Of a stretch of 64,000 nucleotides of DNA, positions 11,715 to 23,900 are shown one piece after another. The DNA is from Bipolaris cookei (taxonomy: Eukaryota > Ascomycota > Dothideomycetes > Pleosporales > Pleosporaceae). The stretch is taken from the NCBI GenBank assembly GCA_002286855.1, contig NRSV01000024.1, forward strand, positions 1 through 64,000, written 5' to 3'. Within the stretch, counting starts at the first letter, position 1. Every line of letters starts with the position of its first letter. Below the pieces are notes generated by a model that was given only the letters and a program-made list of their open reading frames with translations, searched no databases and was not told where the DNA came from. The translations under genes and the position numbers were made by a program.

Positions 11715-12194
11715 GGCTGAATGAGGAGAGTTGTGAGGATAGGGGTGGTTTGCAGACTGCAGTAGAAGAAGTCCACTAGAAGGCGCATGGGTAGGTCGAC
11801 TGAGGGCGGTGAGGTGGATGTGGGGTTGGAGCTCTTTGGGAAGCGCCTCGCCAATCTGGTCGACTTGTTTGTGCTAGCACTACTTTCATAACTCAACGCG
11901 TTTGGCATATGCTACGCTAGTGCTGTTCACTATCTTACACCATGCAAGACGAAATGCAGAATAACCAGGCTGCCTTGACTGCTGGACGAGCCTTTATTTG
12001 CACATGTACAAGATGAACCCTTGTTCATCGCCGCCCAGCATTTTGCATATACCCCGTACTGATTATAGTTGCATATATGTACCATCGTTGTCCCTAGTAT
12101 CCCAAACAAATGTGCAGAACTCGTCTGGGTGCACGCTAGCTCGGTAACGTTTGTAGCAACAGGGACATCCAAGCCGTCTTCAAACGTGCAGCAT
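11715..12194. other. Intergenic between GDI1 and uL29m
   Basis: Promoter side of GDI1 and 3' flank of the mitochondrial ribosomal gene, both on the minus strand. Small open frames here have no domain. Nothing else was recognised. Confidence 0.45.
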
Positions 12195-13067
12195 TCATCT
12201 CGACTCTACCATCGTCTTGTCCTTCCCAGGCTCCTCACTCGTCGAGGCAGCTTGAGCCTCATATGGCGCATCGTCAGCTTCTAGCGGGTCCTGGAGAGGG
12301 TGTCAGCATTATGTGTCGGATTGTATTGAGGAGCAAACTCACATATGGCGGTTGTGTGTACTGTGGGCCATCCGTCCTTGATAAATCAATGTCCGGATCA
12401 CGCTGTGCAAGAGCATATGCTTCTTGGTATGCTTGGTGCCTCTCAGCCAGCGTGTCCAAGATTGCCTTCATCGTTTCCTGCACTGTCTTGTCGCGCTCTT
12501 GGGTCTCATAGTCGCCATAGCCGGCATTGAGGCGCTTCCGCTCAATCTTCTCCGTCGCAAGGCGATTCCGCTCCTTGACGCATACCCACCACAGCTGGTG
12601 GAGAGCGTCCCAATCTCGACTACGCAGCTCGCCGACAGTCCACGCTCTGCCTGTGTCTCCGTCAGCTACTGCCTCGCTCACCATGAAGCCAACTGCTGCA
12701 TACCATGTCTCTGCTCGTCTACTGGTGTCTGCAGCAACTTTTGGTCCTTGAAGAAGCCCCACAGTCCATGGTCTGGGGTGCCCGTAACTTTGTGTTCGAT
12801 TGGCACCGGCTTTGGCAATTGCTGCTTCTCAAAATCTTTTTGTCTGACCGACAGCGTTTGCCGTGGCCGCAGGGCTGTCGCCCTCACTGCGGACACGCCT
12901 CTGATCTTGTTATTGTCTCTCTTCCGCCATTGTGGTGACGTCGAAAAGCAGGCCCTGGAGCCATTGTGCACGCATTGGGCCGAGGGGACGAGAAAGGCGA
13001 AGAGGGCGTCGGATGGCGTCGATGCCAAACTGGGCCGTAGCAGTCGTGCAGAGGGCATCGTCGCCAT
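12195..13067 (-). CDS. MRPL4: Mitochondrial large-subunit ribosomal protein uL29m (Mrpl4/MRP-L47)
   Basis: Three exons on the minus strand: 13067-12704, 12650-12343 and 12290-12195, giving 255 residues. The N terminus is rich in Ser, Arg and Ala with few acids, as expected of a mitochondrial presequence, and is followed by SRACFSTSPQWRKRD, a likely cleavage region. The uL29m core follows: DHGLWGFFKD, then across the first intron HGRAWTVGELRSRDWDALHQLWW and KERNRLATEKIERKRL. The second intron leaves an acidic tail. An in-frame ATG also exists at 13157 and would add 30 residues. I chose 13067 because MATMPSARLLRPSLA looks like a presequence start and its context (GCCATGG) is good. It is divergent from the bZIP gene. 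Confidence 0.9.
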
Positions 13068-13295
13068 GGCGTTGGTGTGGGCTGTGCTTGCCGACAAATG
13101 GGCGCAGCAAAGTTGCAGCTGGAAAATGCGACTGGGGTCTGCAGCTAGCGCGCCCATGGTTGGGATGGCCTAGTCAGCCGTCGGGGGGTGTGATCCCTCT
13201 CCCCCATAGATATAAAGAGAAGCCACCCCCGCCCTCCTGTTCTACTCCTCAACAAACCTCGCGCTCATCACCCCGTGTTGGGCGCCCTCGAATAG
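13068..13295. promoter_or_regulatory. Divergent promoter between uL29m and the bZIP gene
   Basis: A short shared upstream region. A TATA-like TATAAAG lies at 13211-13217 on the plus strand, about 150 bases before the first ATG of the bZIP transcript, and is pyrimidine-rich downstream as in many fungal leaders. Function is inferred from position only. Confidence 0.4.
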
Positions 13296-14149
13296 TTTCC
13301 AATTTCATTTGACGAATTCTTCGATTTCACCAGCGGGTACCAGGACCCGCACTACAACATCTCGACATGCAATATACCTCTGCCATCATGCAGTTCGGCT
13401 TTGTCCGACCCTTCCGCCTCTTCTGGTAACCCTCTAGACTCACTGTTGCCGTCAAGCCTCCATGGACTACAGTCTGCTGATTGGCAACTTGGGACGTCTT
13501 ATTCCGCTCCTCAAGACAACAATCATTTGGTTGACACTTCTTCCCTTTTGGCCAGCTCTTCTGCTTCGACTGGCAGCCTTATCGTACCGGATGCCTCTCT
13601 TTACCCCACTGATGACTTCAACCTCTTCCCTACTGGAGACTCGCCGTATCTTGGTCATGATTTCCAACTGTTTCCCCACGGCCCTGCTTCACTTCCTACT
13701 GCCGGAGATGTTATTGATACGCTTGCCATGGCTCAAGGCATAAAAATTTCAAATAACATGAATACACCAGGGCAAATGACTAGAGGTAAGAGCTGCTTTA
13801 CGATGCATTCTGTGATCGGTGTCTGATTTCTATAGATGACTCTCAGTCTGGTTCTTCTTGGACAAGCCACAAGGATCGGAGCTCGTCATCTCCTGAGCAA
13901 ATTTCTTCATCCAAGACATTGTCTACTAAGAGCAGTCCTGGGGTACAAGAGCCCGCTTCGCGTATTGAGAAGCGAAAAGCCAATACGCTTGCTGCCCGTC
14001 GTTACCGCCAGAAGCGGGTTGATCAAATGAGTACTCTGGAAGCTGAACTGAAAGAGATCAAGGCCGAACGGGATGAGCTCAAAGTCCGCAACGCCAGGCT
14101 CGAGGGCGAGGTGGAAACTCTCCGTGCTCTTCTCCGTGCTCAAAAGTAA
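13296..14149 (+). CDS. bZIP transcription factor, Cpc1/Gcn4-like (5' end uncertain)
   Basis: Two exons are clear: up to 13785, then 13836-14149, with intron donor GTAAGA and acceptor TATAG. The C terminus is a basic region and leucine zipper (RIEKRKANTLAARRYRQKR followed by leucine heptads to ..LRALLRAQK), as in Gcn4/Cpc1, the activator of amino-acid biosynthesis genes under starvation. The first exon encodes an acidic, aromatic activation-domain-like part (DDFNLFPTGDSPY, DFQLFP). That frame is open from 13296 after a TAG but has no ATG before 13728. The first ATGs in the likely transcript (13367, 13388) are in another frame (separate entry). True initiation may use a near-cognate codon such as ATT at 13302, or an unseen exon. 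Family call firm; the start is not. Confidence 0.8.
13367..13429 (+). promoter_or_regulatory. Short upstream ORF overlapping the bZIP frame
   Basis: The first ATG after the TATA-like box opens a 20-codon frame ending at TAA 13427-13429, with a second in-frame ATG at 13388. It lies in a different frame from the bZIP protein. Known Gcn4/cpc-1 mRNAs are controlled by upstream ORFs, so a regulatory role is plausible. An alternative is that 13367 is the real start, joined by an intron 13426-13555 into the bZIP frame. Confidence 0.4.
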
Positions 14150-16010
14150 TGGTGCATCGGCAGAAGAGCAAAAGGGGTGGGTTCTGACCTTATGGATAGA
14201 ACATGGTCTAGCTCGTGGGCTTTTGTAACGTGTCTGTGTGCATGTAATACAATACAATAAGATTCTTTTTCTACGAATGCTGCAAATGATTGCGAAGACT
14301 TATACTGGCGGCAGTCTTTGGGGCAATAGTCCTTGTCAGCATGTTCACTCATGATGACGAAGAAGAAGAAGGGCATGGTTCCAAGAGAGACGTCTTCAAG
14401 GACAGTATTGAAAATCAGCATGAGTCTAGGCAAGTTGGACGCCGCTTGGTTCGTGAGGGTAGCCATGCAACGCTCAAGGCGTACGCCCTGACGTGAGGCA
14501 TTTCCTCTGACATGTCAGCTTTAGTGGCGCACTTACATGTGTACACTGAATTCTCCTGTTACATACTAGACCTACACTTACGGTGTGAGGCTCCGCTCTT
14601 GTCCACAGCCAGGCATTCGGCGGTGCCTCGCTGCATCGTGTACATAGTATATTCAGCCCCACTTGGCTGTCCAATCAGATAGCAGTATAGTGAGTCATTC
14701 TTACTCACGATGCATACGGCTAGTACCAAGCCTTTAGTGGGTTGCCTTGCAGCCACCTTTTACGGCCTGCTGTCTGCATATGTACATGTCCATGTACACC
14801 TCCACTACACACATATCCTGTTCGCAGTCTTGCGCTGTGCCTTGCGCCCTACGGCGACCGTGGGTAGCTGACGTCACCATCCACTCACGACTTTGACCTC
14901 AGCTCCTCCTCATTTCTGTCCAAGCAACTGTGACGGCAATGGTAGTTACACCCAATTTCGGCCCAACTCTAGCGAGCTGCACAGCTCGAGGCGACCCCGC
15001 GCCCAGTAACTAGTTCTGTCAAAGTTTGCATCACGTTACGATGCTTTGATGAGATCAATTAAACAAAGGTCCTTTCCATCTCAGACCCTGCCGCTTCCAG
15101 GTACGCATGGCGTTCTCTAGCTACTTACCTTGACTGCCACGGGCGTCGACGAGGCGTCTCTTAGCTATGTATAAGTATGTCTCGACGCGATTCATGGGCT
15201 GTACTCGTAGTGCCGCTTGTAACAAGGTCAGTCAAGTTGCGCCTCAGACTGTTGGTCATTCAACCGCGTGCAACGCAGGTTTCAGCCTCACCGATCTCAA
15301 ACATCTCGAACCCAACGTTGACGCCAGCCCACTGTCCCGTTACCGAGTCTATCAGTTCATGCAGGCTCCCTGTTACATACTCGGATATATCCACTCGAGA
15401 CCGTTCTCTAGTCCGTTTGTAGCTAGCAGATGTTTAGGACGTTGGGAGTGCATCAGTTTTGTAACCCACTTTGGAAATGGCCCCCGTTTTGTGACCCTAC
15501 ACCCTTTGTCGGGGGCCACACGGAAGCCCACTTTGTTTTTGCCTCTAGCGTATACAACTCAATTATTGCCAGGCTCCGGGCCGATCTTATGGGGGTACGA
15601 GGGGGTTAGTAATATACCGGTTTCTAAACCCAGCCCTCCACGTTATTCCGACCCTTCTAGCGGCATCACGAACCTATCATGTCTCGTCAGGCACAACTGC
15701 GGCTCGCTGCGCGTCGAGCCATGACTTCCGTTCCGCTAGCACCATTTCCATAACTGTGTTAATAGTCTTAGTCGGCACACGCAAGGGTCACGAAACGCTT
15801 TACGGAGCAGTGTCCCTCGCTGGTGGAGAACCCGGGGAACCCTAAATCTCGGGGGCTCGCCCCCTATAGACCGCGTCTGATAGCCAACGCGTTCATGTTC
15901 GTTGTTTATTCTCATCATATCGTTCTCTCGGCTCGCATCTCTATCGTCGCCATCCTCGACTTGGCATCCAACTCCTATTTCCAGGGAGAAGCGAGCAGGG
16001 CTAGACAAAG
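14150..16010. other. Long intergenic stretch, no gene recognised
   Basis: About 1.9 kb between the bZIP gene and the rhodopsin-domain gene. The longest open frame (15167-15724, 185 codons) is Ser/Pro/Leu-rich without domain or splice support, so I do not call it. A GAAGAAGAAGAAG run lies near 14359. No tRNA fold or transposon end was recognised. Confidence 0.4.
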
Positions 16011-17330
16011 ATGTATTTTCGTCCAGGATTTGTCGTGGTAATCGTCGGGGGAGTTCTGACAACAATATCAACAATCGTCGTGGCACTCCGGTGAGTTGAT
16101 GTGACAATGACAGCTGTGACTCAAATCCTAATCAGCCGCTACAGATATTACTGTCGGTACTTTCTTGTTGGATCTCTTAGCGCAAGCGACCATTTCATGT
16201 TGGTTTCTCTAGTAAGGTTTTACCAATGCCAAGCCCAATGTCAGTGCTGACAAAGTTGAATAGGTCGTTGCATGGGGAACTTTCATAATCAACTACTTCC
16301 AAGATGTGACGAGCAGTGGCTATCGACCCGCATACCTCCGTAGACCTGTAAGAGAGGAATTTCAACCAACCCCTCTGAGAACTATTCTGACACATACGCT
16401 CAGGACAAAAGGCCAGAGATCGAGGGCTACGTGCTGGGAGTACTCATCTCTTGGTGGGCCTACCGGTTCGTCTACGTAATAGGACTTGGCTTCATTAAGC
16501 TCAGTATTCTCTTCTTCTACCGCTCCATTGCTGCCAACGTCATCTTTCGCCGAACCGTGTATGGTATGATGGGGTTTGTGGTGCTGTACACATTTTCCTC
16601 GACCATTGCCGCAATCTTCCAGTGCCAGAATCCAGCAAGCGCCTGGTCTACGACAAACTACTTTGCACAATTCGACCCTACCCTTGAGAAAGAACCCGCT
16701 GTGTGCTGGGATCCAGTTCCGCTATGGGTTTTTTCGTCGGCGTGCAACCTACTCACCGATATCATCCTCCTATTGATGCCACTGCCGACGCTGCTGAGTC
16801 TCCGGATACCAATGGGCAAAAGACTAGCACTGGTTGGCATATTTTCCGTGGGATTGATGGCTATTGTTGCATCTTCAGTACGCATGTGGGTCATGTACAT
16901 GTGGGCTGAGTCGCCTTACAATTCTGCGCGATACGGCGCGGATTTGCTCCTGTGGGGCCAGGTTGAAACCAACAGTGGCATTATATCTGCCTCTGTACCA
17001 TTTCTCCGTCTTCTCTTTCGCAACAAGGAAAAGAAGCCGCAACAGAACGGCACGCCACAGAAGATTTACGCGACTCCACCAGGAGCCCCGCCACCAACGC
17101 CACCAAAGGACGACGAGTACATTCCACGCCAAGTGCCAGATATGGAGATGTGGCCACTTCCAAACGAGAAGGGCCTTGACAGGGGAGAGTCTGTTGGTTT
17201 CATCACAATACACGAAAGATCGACGATAGCAAGAGAGTCGAATTGGGGCCCGTTCGTCACAATACCAGAGAGCTTGAGCTCGGATAGTAAAGACAGTCCA
17301 CATGTGGAACGCCCATTTTCGCCGCATTAG
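16011..17330 (+). CDS. Fungal rhodopsin-domain integral membrane protein
   Basis: Four exons: 16011-16090, 16136-16211, 16264-16347 and 16404-17330, giving 388 residues. The protein begins with a hydrophobic helix (GFVVVIVGGVLTTISTIVVAL) and shows the multi-helix pattern of the fungal rhodopsin family (DUF-type PTH11-related membrane proteins): ..SASDHFMLVSLVVAW, GFIKLSILFFYRSI, then a loop with paired cysteines (FQCQNP, AVCWDP), LLTDIILLLMPLPTLLSL and a final helix near ISASVPFLRLLF. The family is large in plant-associated and soil fungi, and some members act as surface receptors; the role here is unknown. The cytoplasmic tail is rich in Pro and Lys (TPPGAPPPTPPKDDE). Introns are 45-56 nt with good branch sites and sum correctly. 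Confidence 0.88.
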
Positions 17331-18083
17331 ACGGCTTGAGGCAAAGTATAATTTCTTTTGTTCAGTTTGTATGTAAGTAATGTTTATATGTGCATGCCCG
17401 GAACGAGATATACGTGTCTTGATAAGAGCGGAAGTAGCTGGGCTACGGGGCTGCTACGCAGCTGATGATTTTTGTGTATAATACGAACGCATATAAAAAA
17501 CACAATGATTGTAAATCTTGCCGGCATTGAAACTGATGGCGCCTTGTCTCGGCAAGGCTCGTTCCCGTGACTAAGAGGCGGGAGGAGGGTAGTTCCAACA
17601 GAACATGTTGCACAAGAGCGGCAGCATAAGCATGGGTGTGGAGATGGCGCCTTGCCAATCGGGGCTAACCTTGAGGCGGATGCATCCATGGCAGACGCCG
17701 ATCCTCACGCGGCCATAATCTGGAGCGCATCGGAGAGGTCACGTAGCCTATACGCATGCGTCGTTAACGTCTGAAGCATCACTGCCTGTCGTGCTCACAA
17801 GTACAAAATCCTTGTTGAACACAGCACACTATCCAACCGCCCGCTTCCCCACATGCCGGCATAAGAGCAATCAGACTGAAGCACTCCTAGCTTGCCCACC
17901 GTGGCTTCCTCACGCCGTATCAAGTGGTTGCTCGCCGCCGTCGCTCTCTTCATTGGCACCACCGCCATCCTGGCTTCGATTCGGCTCGGCGGGCGTGTAC
18001 CTTCTATCCTGCAATACATCAAACCCCCTCCTTTGCGCAATCCCCTCTACACCCAGCCCTTTCGCCCCCTCACAAACTCCACC
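17331..18083. other. Upstream region of the M3 peptidase with an in-frame open extension
   Basis: The frame of the peptidase is open from 17880, after a TGA, with no ATG before 18084. From GTG 17901, in an excellent initiation context (CCCACCGTGG), it would encode 61 extra residues with a basic then hydrophobic segment (SRRIKWLLAAVALFIGTTAI). An upstream exon from ATG 17695 spliced to 17891 also fits the reading phase, but its donor GTCACG is poor. The rest holds nothing recognised. Confidence 0.4.
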
Positions 18084-20423
18084 ATGGCCCCGGCCCAGTA
18101 CAAGACGCCGCCTCAGCTGCCCCCCAAGTTCACTGCTACCAAGCAGAGCCTTGTCGATGACGCGAAGCGATTGGTATGTCGCCCTGTTTCTTGACCGTGT
18201 CTTGTTGTAGTTATTGTTGCTGTCGTCGTCGCTGCCTTGGTCCCCGCAGTAGGCAATGCTTTGGATAGTTGCTGACGTGCGCCCCCAGATTGACAGGTCA
18301 CGCAGTGTCCAAGATAGCATTGTCCGTGACGTTAAGCCCGAGAGTGCAACCTTTGCCAACACAGTCCTCCCAATTGCCCGCGATGACAACAAAATGGCCA
18401 TTGAAGCGCATATCCTCGGCTTCTATAACGCCGTCTCGACCAGCAAGGAGCTGCGTGACGCCTCGAGCGAAGTGGAGCAGATGCTCGACGACTTTGGCAT
18501 TGAGTCCTCCATGCGTGAGGATGTCTTCAACCTCGTTGATGCGGTGCTGAAGAAGGGCGAGAAGCTGGACCCTGAGTCGCAACGGCTGCTGGAGAAAGAC
18601 CACAAGTCCTTCATCCGCAATGGTCTAAACCTGCCCGCGGGGCCCAAGAGGGACCGGTTCAAGGAGATTAAGCAAAGGCTGAGTCAAATCAGCATCGCCT
18701 TCCAAAAGAATCTCAATGAGGAGAATGGAGGATTGTGGTTCACACCAGATGAGTTGCACGGTGTTCCTGAGGATGTTCTTTCTGGCCTCAAGAAGGGCGA
18801 GGGTGAGTTCGAGGGCAAACTCTTCCTCACCTTCAAGTACCCTGACCTGTTCCCCACTCTCAAATATGCCACCAACCCAGAGACGCGAATGAAGGTCTTT
18901 GTCGCCAACGAGAACAAGTGTAACGACAACGTAGCGCTCTTCAGGGAAGCTATTCTCCTTCGTGACGAGGGAGCCCGCATCCTTGGCTATGACAACCATG
19001 CGCAGTTCCGGATAGAAGACAAGATGGCAAAGACTCCCAAGACGGTCAATGATTTCCTCGGAGATTTGCGCAAGAGGCTCGCGCCAGGCGGAAAGAAGGA
19101 GATTGAGAAGCTGGTCGAGCTTAAGAAGCAAGATGCTAAAGAGAATGGACTTACTGGTCCGTTGGTTGAGGACTACTATCTCTGGGACAACAGGTATTAC
19201 GACCGCCTAATGTTGGAGAAGGACTACCAGCTCGATCACCAGGTCATTGCTGAGTACTTCCCTCTATCAACAACAATCCAGGGCATGCTGAAGATTTTCG
19301 AGGAGCTCTTCGGTCTTGTCTTTGTCGAGATTGTTGGCGAGGAAGACAGGGCTGCACTTGCGGATGGCGGCAAAGGATCCGACATTGTTTGGCATGAGGA
19401 TGTACAAATCTTCAGTGTTTGGGACGATGAAGGCGAAGGTGCTGGTTTCGTTGGTTACCTGTACCTTGATCTTTTCCCGCGAGATGGCAAATACGGTCAT
19501 GCAGCCAACTTCAACCTGCAGCCTGGCTATATTGACGAAAACGGCAAACGACGCTACCCCGCCACAGCCCTCGTCTGCAACTTCTCCAAGCCGACGCAGA
19601 AGAAGCCTTCGCTACTGAAGCATGATGAAGTTGTCACTCTCTTCCATGAGCTTGGACACGGTATTCACGACCTGGTGTCTCGCACAACCTACTCGCGCTT
19701 CCACGGCACCAACACTGTCCGTGACTTTGTCGAGGCTCCATCCCAAATGTTGGAGAACTGGTGCTGGACGCCCTCGCAGCTGCGTTCGCTGTCACACCAC
19801 TACTCGTACCTCTCTCCCGAGTACGAGAAGGCGTATCTGGAATCGTCTGGCAAAGGCTCAAAGCCTTCAGATCAGATTCCTCAATCACTCATTGCCAACC
19901 TAATCTCTACCAAGCATGTCAATGATGCCCTCTTCAATTTGAGGCAGTTGCACTTTGGTACTTTTGACATGGCTGTCCATGAACCTGCCAGCCATGAGGA
20001 GCTTGAGAAGATGGACATTACTGAAAAGTACAACAAATTGAGATATGAGATCAGTCAACTCAAAGGACCTGAGTCGTTGGAGGGTGACAAGAAGGGTGAC
20101 TGGCACTGGGGTAATGGAGAGGCTACCTTTGGTCACTTGATTGGTGGCTACGACGCTGGGTAAGTCTTTTCAAATTATGTTGGAGAACAAGATATGCTGA
20201 TAATCATAGATACTACGGCTACCTCTCCTCTCAAGTCTACTCTACGGACATGTTCTACACCGTGTTCAAGCCCGACCCCATGAACCCCAAGGAAGGTCGT
20301 CGTTACCGCCACACTGTCCTTGAACGCGGTGGCTCAAAGGAGGAGATGGACATTCTTGAGGAATTCCTTGGTCGCAAACCTCAAACTGAGGCTTTCTACA
20401 AGGAGCTGGGCATCTCACAATAA
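18084..20423 (+). CDS. PRD1: M3 metallo-oligopeptidase (saccharolysin/thimet oligopeptidase-like)
   Basis: Three exons: 18084-18173, 18289-20159 and 20210-20423, giving 724 residues from the first in-frame ATG. M3 peptidases cleave short peptides in cytosol and mitochondria using one zinc. The zinc site HELGHGIH is at His483, with the downstream glutamate expected in the VEAPSQMLENW segment. The C-terminal part shows GHLIGGYDAGYYGYLSSQVYS across the last intron, a family landmark. Length matches yeast Prd1 and mammalian THOP1. The first intron is 115 nt, longer than most here. ATG 18084 has good context (CACCATGG). The in-frame hydrophobic extension upstream (see the preceding entry) suggests a second, membrane- or organelle-targeted form. 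Confidence 0.93.
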
Positions 20424-20918
20424 AGTGTGCATGTTGCTATGGAAGATCTTACCAAGCTAAATGTAAGTATCTAGAGTAAAGAAGTATTACAAATATACAA
20501 GATTTAAGTCCTTGAGGTTTCTGTCCTCGAACAAGGAAGGAAATAGTCACGTCTTTCTTTGGTATTGTGAATATTGCCAGTAGGCCGGGTCATATTGTGC
20601 CTAACCAAGTGAACAAATAGTTTGCAGTCTACTGTAGAGACAACTACTAGAGGTTCCAACTAGCATTAGGTGAAAAAGGGGTTGAGAGGGCCTCTCCCGA
20701 ATTGAAAGAAAGACAGGGGTTAGAACAGTGAAATCAGCCAGACCAGCTAACAACCACTACAGCAGGCAGCCAGGTGGATATGTTGTCAAAGCTGTACCCA
20801 TCTTCGAGAGTCTGAGCGAGAACAGTAATTTACCGGCGATTTCCTATTGTTCGATGCGTTGTCTTATTTGGGTTGACAATCCTCGCACGCATATCCAGAT
20901 GCCTTTCATCGGACAAGA
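20424..20918. other. Intergenic between the M3 peptidase and the NRPS (convergent)
   Basis: The 3' flanks of two convergent genes. No coding signal, repeat or RNA gene was recognised. It marks the boundary between the housekeeping block and the secondary-metabolite locus. Confidence 0.45.
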
Positions 20919-23900
20919 CTACAAAGCGCCTGTCGCGATATCCCTCAAACGCAACATTTCCCGTTTCAACTGCTGCAGTAAAGATGTAAACATATGTTCA
21001 TCCACAGTTCTTGAGTCAACACGCAAGCGTAATACCAGACAGCCATTTTCCTGAATCTGACACTCGACAAACATTGGGAGCCGTCTCCCAGAGCGCCACC
21101 CCAGCTCTACAAGCGCATCTTTACCTGCCTTCAAACCCTCCGTGAAGATGGATTCGAGATCCGGATCGCGATTCCGCACGTCATTCCGCGTGATATGCGA
21201 CTGGATTACAAGCAAAACCTTGAAATCGCATGCGATATCCGCACCAGGGATACGGTGCCGCCAACGGTCAAGATCCGTTTGCTCAAACGGAATCATATCT
21301 ATCGTTTGCGTCTGTACTTTTTCCAACAGGCCAAGTACATCTGGATTGCCCTGGTCGACAGACAGACAGATGGGCAAGGTGACGAAAGCCGGGCCAACCA
21401 TACGATCCAACCCAGCGGCTGCGCCTTGTCGACCCGTCACCGTCGCGCCAAATACGACGCAATCAGTCTGCAAATGGCGAGCCAGCACGATGCCGAGTGC
21501 CGCACGAACCAAAGTCGAAGCCGTAAAGTTAGTACTAGTAGTAGTACCCTGGCACCCGAAATCCTGCAAGATAATTGAGGCATCGTGGTCGTCACCTAGT
21601 CGTAACGCGCTGTCCTCGCGACATACGGGGGCTGGTGGAAATGCAAGCGCAGCATGCGTCAGCCCCGAAAACTGGGTTTGCCAGTACGACTCCACTTTTT
21701 CGAATTCGCAGCACCAGAGCGAGTCGGTCAGCACGCGCATGTCATTGAGCGGATGGGGGGTGCGTCTGTGATATAGATTTTCTGCTTCTGCGAAGAGGAG
21801 GCGGAGAGACCAGCCGTCGTAGGCGGCCCAGTGTAGGTCGCAGAGGAACCATGCAGATTGTTGCTTTGTGGAGCTTGCTACTAGTGCGAGAGCAAAGTTG
21901 ACGAGTGGTTCGCCTTGGAGTGTGTGTCGCGAGACGAGTTCTTGATGGCACTGTTCGAGAGTACTGCCGTTTATCCATTTGGAGGGTTTGTCGACGATGA
22001 TTTGAGTGTAGCCGAGCTTGGGTAAGTTTACTATACGAGTTCGTATGATGGGGTTCCGTTCTGCGACCCTATCCCAACACTGTTTGAACAGTTTTATGTC
22101 GGTGTGCTGCTTGAGCTCCAGCTGGTGGGTGGTTCGGAAGTGGCCTTTTGGATGAACCAGAGCCCAGGACGCAAGGTTTTGTTGCAGCGGCGTGCAAGGT
22201 AGCATGTCGACGATCTGGTTGTTTGCAATACTGCAAATGGAGGCTGCATGGGCTCGCATTTCGGCGTCATCGAGCAGCTTCGCTGCGACAGGGGGAGTCA
22301 CCTCAAGTTCATGGGTGGTAGTAGTAGACTTTCGCGGCTGAGCCACCTTTGCAAGGTCTGCGATGACTGGGTGTTTGAAGATTTCCCTGACTGTCAGAGA
22401 ATAGCCAATGTCCCTTGCTTTGCTAACGAGTCGCATAGCGAGGACCGAGTCTCCCCCGATTCGAAAAAAGTTGTCACTCATACTGATGCTTGTTGTCTTG
22501 GGCATCTGAAGAACGTCCTCGCACACGCGAACCATTGCCTTTTCGCTTTCTGTGACGGCTGGGCATATCTCGATTGACGACTCCTCGTCAGAAATCCACT
22601 CTCGAATCGACTTTGACGAACCATAGGCCTGTAGCTCCTTCAAGTTGACCTTACCGGTTGCAGTCAGCGGCAGCGTAGCCAAGGGAACGAATACTCGCGG
22701 AACCATGTACTGCGGCAAAACGAAGTGTAATTGCTCCCTGAGCAGACTTGCTTCTTGCACTATGTGGCTTCTGAGCCCCTTCTCATCAAGACATGCGTTT
22801 CTGGGAGCAACGAATGCCATGATGACTTGGACGTTGCTCTCAAGGGGCTGTGCAGTCTCAACAGCCACGTGCCAGTCGTGTCCGAGTCCCTTTACAAGCG
22901 CCTGCAAAGCAACTTCAATCTCACCGAGTTCGACACGCTGTCCATTGATTTTGACCTGGCGATCAGCTCGACCGCAATAGATGAGAGATCCATCCTTCGT
23001 ATATCGAACAAGGTCGCCTGTGCGGTACAATTGCCCAGAACGACCCGGAAACCGCTCGGTACCTCGAGTGAGCCAGATGGGGTTCTTGACCCAAGACGCC
23101 CTTTGAGATTCAGCAGTCTCTGTGAGATACCCAAGGCCTGAAAGCGGTCCTTCGATCAATAGCTCTCCGATTTCGCCAATCGGGGCCAGGGCATCGGTGT
23201 TTTTCAAGTCGACGATCCATGTGGAGGCGCCGTATCCTTTGCCGATGGTCACTTCTTGCGTCTTCAGTTCGTCGAGGTCCTGAACGGTTACAACGTTTGT
23301 CTCAGCCGGGCCGTACAGATTAACGACTTTTGTCTCACGGCTGAGCATGGATCGATCGGAAGGTGCCACTGGTTCGCCGCTCAGATTGACGACAGAAATG
23401 CCAGTAGCTTTGCGCCAATCGATATGCCGGAGAATTGTAGGTGTAATATGAACGTAGTTTGCGCGCAGCACAGCCATGGAGGTCTCGATATCGTTCTTCC
23501 GATCTTCTTCAGAGGGTATACAGAGGCAGCTGCCACTGGTTAGCGCGTGGAAAAAGTCGTCCCAGGCTACGTCGAAGGCGTACGAGGCGAAATTGTATAT
23601 TCGCCGCGCCGAAGTGAGGCCAATCACTTCACGTTGGTAATGTATCATACTGCAGATGTGGGAGTGTGTTAGCATTGCTCCTTTCGGAGTACCTGTACTC
23701 CCTGATGTAAAAACAATGTACAGGAGGTCGTCTGGCGAGGATGCCACAGTCCCGTCTACCTGTGCAAGGTCTTTGGATTGCTCATCAGTATTCGGAAGGA
23801 CAAGAACTTTTGCGGCGCCCAAACGCCCTGCCAGGTCTCTTTGTGCTACCGACGTCAAGATAATATTGCTTTCGACTTGCTTGGTGATATCCTGCAGGCG

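Noticed and set aside
12424..13173. A 249-codon plus-strand frame
   Set aside because: It is antisense to the exons of the mitochondrial ribosomal protein gene, whose motifs and splice sites are clear.
15167..15724. A 185-codon plus-strand open frame in the long intergenic stretch
   Set aside because: No domain, signal peptide or splice support, biased composition, and no evidence of a family. It may be chance in GC-moderate DNA.
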